Below are positions 8,899-13,598 of a DNA stretch of 37,377 bases, piece after piece; positions within the stretch are counted from its first letter, which is position 1; each line of letters opens with the position of its first letter. The translations under genes and the position numbers were made by a program. The DNA lies in assembly GCA_016214785.1 (NCBI GenBank), contig JACRNV010000011.1, forward strand, positions 1-37,377, in the 5' to 3' direction. The notes beneath the pieces were generated by a model that ran no database searches, was not told where the DNA came from, and saw only the letters and a list, made by a program, of their open reading frames with translations. The stretch is from Methanobacteriota archaeon (GTDB lineage: Archaea > Thermoplasmatota > Thermoplasmata > SG8-5 > JACRNV01).

Positions 8899-10194
8899 TT
8901 ATCCTACCTTCTCCCACTTCTCCAACTTCTCGACGATTGAAAGGGTGCTGCCGCGCTTTATCTCCTCGCGCAGGCGGTTCTCGCGCTCCATGACGTCTAT
9001 GGCGCGGTTGGCTGTCTCGACGGCGTCCTCCTGCGGGACGACGACCACGCCACTCCCGTCCCCGATGACCCAGTCGCCCGTACGCACGGGGACGCCGCCG
9101 CACGCTATCTCGGCCCCTATCTCGCCGTGGCCCTTCGGCTCGCCGGCGTTGGGGGATGTGAAGCGCGAGAATACCGGGAAGTCAATCTCCAGGATGGCGT
9201 CGATGTCCCTGGCCGCGCCGTCTATGACCACGCCCTCGATGCCCCGCAGTTTGCAGCTCCACGATGCCAGCTCGCCCCAGACTGCGGTGTGGCCCGCGCA
9301 GGCGTCGATGACTATGACATCCCCCTTGGACGCGCGATCTATGGCCTCCACGGGCTTGGCCCAGTCCCCGTCCACCGTCCGGACGGTGATTGCTCTCCCG
9401 ACCATCTTCCTGTTCCGCTTGATATGGGGGAGGATGTGGTGCATCGCGCCCTTGCGGTGCATGGCGTCGGAGATATTCGGAGTGGAGACTTTCAGGAACG
9501 CCTCGCGCAGCTCCGATTGCGAGTACTTCGTGAAGAGTTCGCTCCGGACCGATTTCTTGTCGGAGATGGCTTTCTTGATGTTGCGAGTGGCGTTGGCGAC
9601 TTTCTCCGCCTTGATTATGGCACCCCCGATTATTACGATGGACGCGCCGAGCTTGACAGCCCTGGCCGCGGTCTCGCTGTTGATTCCGCCTGCTGCGGCG
9701 ACCGGGACTTTCGACACCTTGGCGACCGCGGCGAGCTCCTCCATCGGGTTGCCGCCGACCATCTGCTGGTCCACGCCCACGTGCACGCAGAGGTAGTCTA
9801 CGCCGAGCTTCGGTAGCTCCTTAGCCCGCGCTGCCTTGTCCGCGCAGCCGAGCAGGTCGACCATTATCTTCGCGCCGTACTTGCGCGCGGCCTTGACGGC
9901 TTCGGTTATAGTTGGAGTATCTGAAACGCCCAAAACGCAGACGATGTCGGCGCCTGCTTTCGCGGCAATTTCAACCTCGAAACCGCCGACGTCCACGGTC
10001 TTCATGTCAGCGACGATGACATGGCCCTTGAACCTGCGCTTCAGCTCGCGCACGACCTCCATCCCCTCGCTCTTGATGAGCGGTGTGCCGGCCTCGAGCC
10101 AGTCCGCGCCGCCCTCTACGGCCTCCGCGGCTATCTGCAGCGCGCGGTGGGCGTTCATCATGTCCAGGGCGACCTGGAGGACGGGGAATTTCAT
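8899..10194 (-). CDS. Hexulose-6-phosphate synthase / RraA-like fusion protein
   Basis: 431 residues in two domains. Residues 1 to about 210 are a hexulose-6-phosphate synthase (orotidine decarboxylase superfamily barrel): LQVALD at the start, VADMKT (61-66), CVHVGVDQQ and the phosphate-binding AAAGGINSET and IIGGAIIKA segments. Residues about 220-420 are RraA-like, with GVVIDGAARDIDAI (Arg329-Asp330). In archaea lacking the oxidative pentose phosphate route, the HPS domain makes ribulose 5-phosphate and formaldehyde from hexulose 6-phosphate for ribose supply; this fusion is known in archaea. The RraA-like half resembles both RNase E inhibitors and 4-hydroxy-4-methyl-2-oxoglutarate aldolases, and its job here is uncertain. 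CTTATTTATCC on the minus strand (10218-10228) lies 24-34 bp before the ATG and no ribosome binding site is seen, so the mRNA may be leaderless. Confidence 0.92.
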   Translation of the reverse strand: MKFPVLQVALDMMNAHRALQIAAEAVEGGADWLEAGTPLIKSEGMEVVRELKRRFKGHVIVADMKTVDVGGFEVEIAAKAGADIVCVLGVSDTPTITEAVKAARKYGAKIMVDLLGCADKAARAKELPKLGVDYLCVHVGVDQQMVGGNPMEELAAVAKVSKVPVAAAGGINSETAARAVKLGASIVIIGGAIIKAEKVANATRNIKKAISDKKSVRSELFTKYSQSELREAFLKVSTPNISDAMHRKGAMHHILPHIKRNRKMVGRAITVRTVDGDWAKPVEAIDRASKGDVIVIDACAGHTAVWGELASWSCKLRGIEGVVIDGAARDIDAILEIDFPVFSRFTSPNAGEPKGHGEIGAEIACGGVPVRTGDWVIGDGSGVVVVPQEDAVETANRAIDVMERENRLREEIKRGSTLSIVEKLEKWEKVG

Positions 10195-10245
10195 CGTGCG
10201 GAGATAGCCCCAATTCGGATAAATAAGTGTCGCTTTCCGACAGAA

Positions 10246-10419
10246 TTATTCGGTCTTGTCCCTGTGCCAGACGTACGTCCTCATCTTGGCCGTCGCCCCG
10301 TAGCCGCAGGAGGCGCACTTCTTCTTCTGCGCGTGGTAGGAGTGCCTCCCGCACCTACGGCACCGTATGTGGGTCTTCTTGGAGGATATCTTGCCCATCG
10401 ATGGAGTGCCCTTCGTCAT
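10246..10419 (-). CDS. rpl37e: Large ribosomal subunit protein eL37
   Basis: 57 residues, the usual size. The N-terminal [10 protein letters not shown] and the zinc finger Cys20-x2-Cys23...Cys35-x2-Cys38 ([11 protein letters not shown] and KKCASCGYG) are diagnostic. It is a zinc-binding protein of the archaeal/eukaryotic 50S/60S subunit. I start it at the ATG at 10419 because GGGTG lies 6 bases upstream; the in-frame GTG at 10428 is part of that site. It follows the LSm gene by 14 bases, the conserved archaeal pairing. Confidence 0.96.
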   Translation of the reverse strand: MTKGTPSMGKISSKKTHIRCRRCGRHSYHAQKKKCASCGYGATAKMRTYVWHRDKTE

Positions 10420-10433
10420 CTGAGACACCCGTT

Positions 10434-10652
10434 CTACGGCGAGACGTATATCACGTTGTCCCCGCGCACTATCGCGAGGTCGTACTTGTTCTTGAGCACG
10501 CCGGCCTCGAATTCCTCGGCTGACTTGAGCACGAGGTTCATGTGCGGGTCGTATCCGTCCAGGACGCCCCTGTAGCTCTTCCCGGCCTTCATCTCGACCA
10601 TGACCTGCTTGTTGATGTACGCGCTGAGCACCGAAAGCGGTTTCGTCTGCAT
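10434..10652 (-). CDS. Archaeal Sm-like (LSm) RNA-binding protein
   Basis: 72 residues from the ATG at 10652. It has the Sm1 motif ([25 protein letters not shown]) and the Sm2 motif [10 protein letters not shown]. Archaeal LSm proteins form heptameric rings that bind oligo-U RNA and are linked to RNA processing. The longer in-frame extension upstream of 10652 is rejected because GTGA lies 6 bases before this ATG and the TATA box (10683-10691) would fall inside the extension. It is the first gene of the LSm-eL37 unit. Confidence 0.95.
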   Translation of the reverse strand: MQTKPLSVLSAYINKQVMVEMKAGKSYRGVLDGYDPHMNLVLKSAEEFEAGVLKNKYDLAIVRGDNVIYVSP

Positions 10653-10682
10653 TTGACTCACTATCCGCCCATACATAATCAC

Positions 10683-10691
10683 AATATTAAA
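10683..10691 (-). promoter_or_regulatory. TATA box for LSm-eL37
   Basis: Minus-strand TTTAATATT lies 31-39 bp before the LSm ATG, the expected archaeal spacing. Confidence 0.65.
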
Positions 10692-10712
10692 GGGTTGCGC
10701 TTGGCGGGGCTT

Positions 10713-10763
10713 TGCACCTAAATAGCCGTCTGCACCCAAATTATCGGACTTGCACTTAAGTTA
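10713..10763 (+). repeat. Three spaced copies of a TGCACYYAARTTA-like motif
   Basis: TGCACCTAAATA (10713), TGCACCCAAATTA (10731) and TGCACTTAAGTTA (10751) follow each other at 18 and 20 bp, immediately before a transposase remnant. Similar single copies occur at about 22783 (TGCACTCAAATAA, plus) and 27700 (GCACCTAAATTG, minus). Confidence 0.5.
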
Positions 10764-10777
10764 TTGCTGGCCGGTAA

Positions 10778-10936
10778 GAACAAGGGCAAAAAACAATCGT
10801 GGATGACTTCGTGACGCACTACAACTTCCTGCGTCAGCGTACATTGTCGAAGGGCAGGACGCCAGCACAGGCAAGCGGGATAGAGTTGCCGATGGAGCGC
10901 GGGTGGGGTGATTTGATACAATGGGCTGCTAAATAG
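10778..10936 (+). pseudogene. C-terminal remnant of a DDE transposase
   Basis: A 52-codon frame reads through TIVDDFVTHYNFLRQRT and SKGRTPAQASGIEL and ends at TAG 10934-10936. This matches the C-terminal end of DDE transposases/integrases, which typically carry a 'hYNF.RpH..L.gkTPAeaaGi' segment. The catalytic core is missing and the frame is closed by a stop just upstream (10775-10777), so this is a relic. Its last bases overlap the end of the convergent protease gene by 8 bp. The exact insertion sequence family cannot be named from this fragment. Confidence 0.75.
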
Positions 10937-11414
10937 AGATAAAAGCCGTTTTCTCTTTCCAGTTAATGTGAAGAGAAGCTTCATGTTCTTCGAAAAACGA
11001 CCGCCCAAGAACGCTTGAAATTTGTCTTACAAATCCCAGTAATTTCTCATCTTTATACGCTTGTTTTCCTTTTGTGCCTAACGGTCTCGGAAGGTCAATA
11101 AGTAAATTTACTTGCTTGATTGGAAATTCAGGGAGATATTTATCTTTAGAATCGGTAAATATTATCGCCGCTTTCTCAATCGGCCTATATAGAAATGCAC
11201 CACCATAACCAAGCCCTCTCCGTGGTGTAGGGCATTTGAGTGGGTCAATACATAGACGTTCACAAGTAGAATAACCAAGACTTATGTAATTAGAGCCGGT
11301 ATCCACAATAAAATTCACGACTCCACTTTTCCCTAAAGTCGGAAGCCCCATAAATGCAGTTACTGTAAGTTGCCCTCGTTCGTCGAAGGTTAAAGGAATA
11401 TCAGCCAATCGCAC
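10929..11414 (-). CDS. Retropepsin-like aspartic protease
   Basis: 161 residues. The FIVDTGSNYISLG segment carries the aspartic protease active site (Asp38-Thr-Gly-Ser41), and LGRSFFEEHEASLHINW near the C-terminus matches the conserved second half of single-domain retropepsins, which work as dimers. No signal peptide or membrane segment. It follows the DUF5678-type gene by 6 bases and is clearly AT-richer than the flanking house-keeping genes. The start is ambiguous: the GTG at 11414 lies inside a GAGGTG ribosome-binding sequence, and the TTG at 11408 is an alternative. The pair with DUF5678 beside a transposase relic suggests horizontal acquisition; the substrate is unknown. Confidence 0.8.
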   Translation of the reverse strand: MRLADIPLTFDERGQLTVTAFMGLPTLGKSGVVNFIVDTGSNYISLGYSTCERLCIDPLKCPTPRRGLGYGGAFLYRPIEKAAIIFTDSKDKYLPEFPIKQVNLLIDLPRPLGTKGKQAYKDEKLLGFVRQISSVLGRSFFEEHEASLHINWKEKTAFISI

Positions 11415-11420
11415 CTCACA

Positions 11421-11717
11421 TTAGAATACGAGCATGATATTTTTTTCGGGTATGTACTCTACAGCAACGACATGAATCCGGTCGGCATATTTCTTTCGAA
11501 GGCGCACCCATAATGCTTTACAGTCTGGGTCGTGGTCTACAATTTTACCACGTAGTACCGCCACATATTCGTTTTTATACTCATCGCTAAGTCTGAGGTT
11601 TCGCTCAGCAAGCCACTTGCTATTTTTAGTGAACTCTCTCCAGTCTTCCTTGAGCCTCTCTAGCCCCCCCGGATAGCTTTTCATCATCTGCTCTGCTGTT
11701 ATGTGTGCACCCGCCAT
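11421..11717 (-). CDS. DUF5678-type small protein
   Basis: 98 residues from the ATG at 11717. The second half (NSKWLAERNLRL, then YKNEYVAVLRGKIVDHDPD and a beta-rich end VHVVAVEYIP-like) fits the DUF5678 pattern W-x-n-Y-x-n-(Y)VAV-x2-G-x-(I/V)V. Function unknown. The upstream in-frame extension to 11906 is rejected because GGGTGAGG lies 3-4 bases before this ATG and a TATA box (11773-11784) lies inside the extension. It is the first gene of a two-gene unit with the retropepsin-like protease; such pairings are common in archaeal and bacterial accessory DNA. Confidence 0.72.
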   Translation of the reverse strand: MAGAHITAEQMMKSYPGGLERLKEDWREFTKNSKWLAERNLRLSDEYKNEYVAVLRGKIVDHDPDCKALWVRLRKKYADRIHVVAVEYIPEKNIMLVF

Positions 11718-11772
11718 CGGCCTCACCCTATCGACACCCATCCAATCGACATTTCCTAAATAGAACCCAACA

Positions 11773-11784
11773 TATATAATACCT
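11773..11784 (-). promoter_or_regulatory. TATA box for the DUF5678/protease pair
   Basis: Minus-strand ATTATATATGTT lies 56-67 bp before the chosen ATG at 11717; transcription would start near 11750 and give a leader of about 30 bases containing GGGTGAGG. Confidence 0.5.
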
Positions 11785-11904
11785 ACGTCCCTAATAGCGC
11801 CGTCGATATTGAGCCTATAATATATATTGTAGCTCGCACCCCGAACCTTTGAACAATGCACGGGAGGGGAAACCTTTTTACACTCCCCCGGGTATACCAT
11901 TGAC

Positions 11905-11982
11905 AAGTGTGAGGGGGTCTATTCTTAGGCTCGACCAAGAGCCGGTTTTTTAACTCTTCTTCCCACACCCCCCTTCACACTT
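11905..11982. repeat. Nested inverted repeat with a T-run
   Basis: AAGTGTGAGGGGG (11905-11917) is complementary to CCCCCTTCACACTT (11969-11982) with one bulged T. Inside lies a second hairpin, GGCTC (11928-11932) with GAGCC (11939-11943), followed by GG and six T (11946-11951). The inner part looks like a plus-strand terminator, but no plus-strand gene ends here; the outer pair could be the ends of a small mobile element. Confidence 0.5.
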
Positions 11983-12019
11983 TCACCACTTCCCAGAGGG
12001 CGCTCCGCCCTCCTGCAAA

Positions 12020-12029
12020 TTTATAAATA
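12020..12029 (+). promoter_or_regulatory. TATA box for the eS1 gene
   Basis: TTTATAAATA-type element 42-51 bp before the ATG at 12071. Transcription from about 12048 would start downstream of the ATG at 12044, which argues for the 12071 start. Confidence 0.6.
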
Positions 12030-12070
12030 CCGATTGCCTCTTCATGCCCGTACCCACAAGGGGGGCACAG

Positions 12071-12823
12071 ATGGCAGAGGCTGAAAAGCAGCAGCAGGCG
12101 GCCCAGCAGGCCAGGAGCACCACGCGCAAGGTCAAGGACAAGTGGCGCTCGAAGGCATGGTTCAACGTCATGGCGCCGGACATGTTCAACCGCGCGAAGA
12201 TAGCGGAGACCATGGCCGACACTCCCGAGGGGCTCGTTGGCAGGGTCGCCGAGGTCACTGTTCAAGAGCTGACCGGCGACTTCATGCGCGCCCACATCAA
12301 GATGAGCTTCAGGGTCCGCACAATCATTGGGACGGAGGCACACACGGACTTCGTTGGCCACGAGCTTACAAGCGATTACATCCGCAGGATGACCCGCAGG
12401 AAGCGCACCAAGACCGACATGGCCGTCGACGTTCCGCTCAAGGACGGTTTCATCTTGCGCGTCAAGCCAATGGCAATCACCGAGAAGCGCATCCAGTCCG
12501 CCCAGCAGACGGTCATCAGGAACATCATGTGCAACCTGCTCGCCACGAGGGGGCAGAACAGCACCATCGACGAGTTCGTCAAGCTGATGATATCCGGCGA
12601 TCTCGCCAAGGAGCTGTCGAGGAGTGCCAAGCCCATTCAGCCGATGCTGAGGGTCGAGATACGCAAGTCCGAGGTCGTGAAGGTCGGCATACTCCCAGAG
12701 ATCAAGCCCCTGCCCGGCGAGCAGCCCACGGAGGCCGCGCCTGCGCCATCCCCGATAGAGGCCCCCGCAGAACCGAGCGCCGAGCCCGCCCCGGAGCCGA
12801 AGCCAGAGCCCAAGGCCGAATGA
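12071..12823 (+). CDS. rps3ae: Small ribosomal subunit protein eS1 (S3Ae)
   Basis: 250 residues. The S3Ae family is recognised from KDKWRSKAWFNVMAP, the FNRAKIAETMAD block, RRKRTKTDMAVDV and the RIQSAQQTVIRNIM segment. It belongs to the archaeal 30S subunit near the mRNA exit. The ATG at 12071 has GGGGGG 5 bases upstream. An oddity is the C-terminal tail of about 40 residues made almost only of Pro, Glu and Ala, probably disordered; most archaeal homologues end earlier. It is monocistronic and is followed by the structured RNA cluster on the same strand. Confidence 0.95.
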   Translation: MAEAEKQQQAAQQARSTTRKVKDKWRSKAWFNVMAPDMFNRAKIAETMADTPEGLVGRVAEVTVQELTGDFMRAHIKMSFRVRTIIGTEAHTDFVGHELTSDYIRRMTRRKRTKTDMAVDVPLKDGFILRVKPMAITEKRIQSAQQTVIRNIMCNLLATRGQNSTIDEFVKLMISGDLAKELSRSAKPIQPMLRVEIRKSEVVKVGILPEIKPLPGEQPTEAAPAPSPIEAPAEPSAEPAPEPKPEPKAE

Positions 12824-12879
12824 GCGAGGCAAAGATATTTTATCATCGTTTACACTGCTGAGCAGCATAAAGGAGTCCA

Positions 12880-13001
12880 GCCGAGGTGGCTCGGTGAGCA
12901 GTCGGGACTGCGAACCGCACGGACTTACCGAACCAATAGGAAGGGGGTAAGTCCAGTGCAGAAATTGGCCAAGGCCAATTTCTGAGCGCCGAGGCGGAAC
13001 C
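12880..13001 (+). ncRNA. Cloverleaf-like structured RNA, unit A
   Basis: No protein gene fits here, but the folding signal is strong. Three consecutive hairpins: GCAGT (12898-12902) with ACTGC (12907-12911); GCAC+GGACTTACC (12917-12929) with GGTAAGTCC-A-GTGC (12946-12959); and an 11-bp perfect stem AGAAATTGGCC (12960-12970) with GGCCAATTTCT (12973-12983). They are enclosed by GCC-GA-GG...(12880) and ...CC-GA-GGC (ending 12995), where two GA steps face each other as a tandem G-A mismatch. The first 13 bases are identical to the 5' end of the following tRNA-Met. Unit B repeats the same plan with different stem sequences. ATATTTTATC near 12834-12843 could be a TATA box. I know of no RNA family that matches. 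Confidence 0.65.
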
Positions 13002-13012
13002 AAATGCAAAGC

Positions 13013-13134
13013 GCCGAGGTGGCTCGGGATGTGGCGCAAGCCACAGACCGCACGGACTCACCTGACAGAGTGAATTGTGGCGAGTCCAGTGCAGGCGATG
13101 ACCGCAGTCATCGACTGGCCACCGAGGCAGAACC
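13013..13134 (+). ncRNA. Cloverleaf-like structured RNA, unit B
   Basis: Tandem copy of unit A, same length (122 bases). Hairpin 1 is TGTGGC-GCAA-GCCACA (13030-13045); hairpin 2 is GCAC+GGACTC (13050-13059) with GAGTCC-A-GTGC (13082-13092), with an inner CAC/GTG pair; hairpin 3 is CGATGAC-CGCA-GTCATCG (13096-13113). The closing helix GCCGAGGTGGC (13013) pairs with GCCACCGAGGC (13118-13128) with the same facing GA steps. Hairpins 1 and 3 differ completely in sequence from unit A but keep pairing, while ACCGCACGGACT, AGTCCAGTGCAG and GAGGCRGAACCAA are conserved between units. Both units end in GAACC and are followed by 11 bases before the next element (unit B, then tRNA-Met). Confidence 0.65.
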
Positions 13135-13145
13135 AATCGCAAAAT

Positions 13146-13254
13146 GCCGAGGTGGCTCAGCCTGGTGGAGCGTCGGACTCATAGGGATTCTCTATGACGC
13201 CCAGGATTTCCCTGAGAAATCCGGAGGTCACGGGTTCGAACCCCGTCCTCGGCA
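13146..13254 (+). tRNA. tRNA-Met (CAT), intron-containing, probably elongator
   Basis: Acceptor stem GCCGAGG (13146-13152) with CCTCGGC (13247-13253), discriminator A at 13254, T arm ACGGG-TTCGAAC-CCCGT. The anticodon is CAT (13180-13182). A 35-base intron (13184-13218) sits after position 37: exons joined give CGGA-CTCATAA-TCCG, the usual archaeal elongator Met anticodon arm. The precursor can form a bulge-helix-bulge-like site, with CTCA pairing TGAG flanked by CGGA/TCCG and GGGA/TCCC. The intron position matches known archaeal tRNA-Met introns. tRNA-Ile2, whose CAT anticodon is modified, is the alternative, but the sequence resembles archaeal elongator Met. No CCA is encoded. Confidence 0.93.
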
Positions 13255-13255
13255 C

Positions 13256-13269
13256 TCTTTTTTCTTTTT
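13256..13269 (+). terminator. T-rich terminator after tRNA-Met
   Basis: CTCTTTTTTCTTTTT follows the tRNA directly, the usual form of an archaeal intrinsic terminator. Confidence 0.6.
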
Positions 13270-13283
13270 AAATTTAGACGTGC

Positions 13284-13550
13284 CGAGGACTCGGTCGATG
13301 AGTTTTTCGACGCTGTTTGACGAATGCAAACTCACGACCCCGTCCTCGCCATACAAGAGCTGTAATTTAGCTATCTCTCGACGAGGACTTGGTCGAGTCG
13401 TTTTTCGGTGTGTGCTTGTTTCGAATCAAACGCTCGACCCCCGTCCTCGCCATACAAGAGCTGTAATTTAGCTTTCTCTCGACGAGGACTTGGTCGAGTC
13501 GTTTTTCGGTGCGTATTTGTTTCGAATCAAACGCTCGACCCCCGTCCTCG
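13284..13550 (+). repeat. Three tandem long hairpins (about 100-bp period)
   Basis: Stems: unit 1 13284-13348, unit 2 13382-13449, unit 3 13483-13550. Each begins CGAGGAC, ends GTCCTCG, and has further pairing inside (GGTCG/CGACC then TGAGTTT/AAACTCA in unit 1; GGTCGAG/CTCGACC then CG-TTT/AAA-CG in units 2 and 3) and a TTCG/CGAA inner pair. Units 2 and 3 are nearly identical with a 101-bp period and a shared linker ATACAAGAGCTGTAATTTAG. All three end in CCCCGTCCTCG, the same 11 bases as the 3' end of tRNA-Met (13241-13251). Confidence 0.75.
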
Positions 13551-13598
13551 CTATACTATAGCCGGAAATTTGACGGAAAAGGATTTTTCTGTTTCCAT

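Noticed and set aside
11718-11906. N-terminal extension of the DUF5678-type protein
   Set aside because: A TATA box lies inside it and a strong GGGTGAGG site precedes the internal ATG at 11717.
12880-13134. RNase P RNA, SRP RNA or a known riboswitch
   Set aside because: Conserved signatures of those RNAs are not visible, the two-copy tandem form does not fit them, and no gene follows in the right place for a riboswitch.
13284-13550. CRISPR array
   Set aside because: Only three units, no short repeat/spacer alternation, units are near-identical along their whole length, and no cas genes are nearby.
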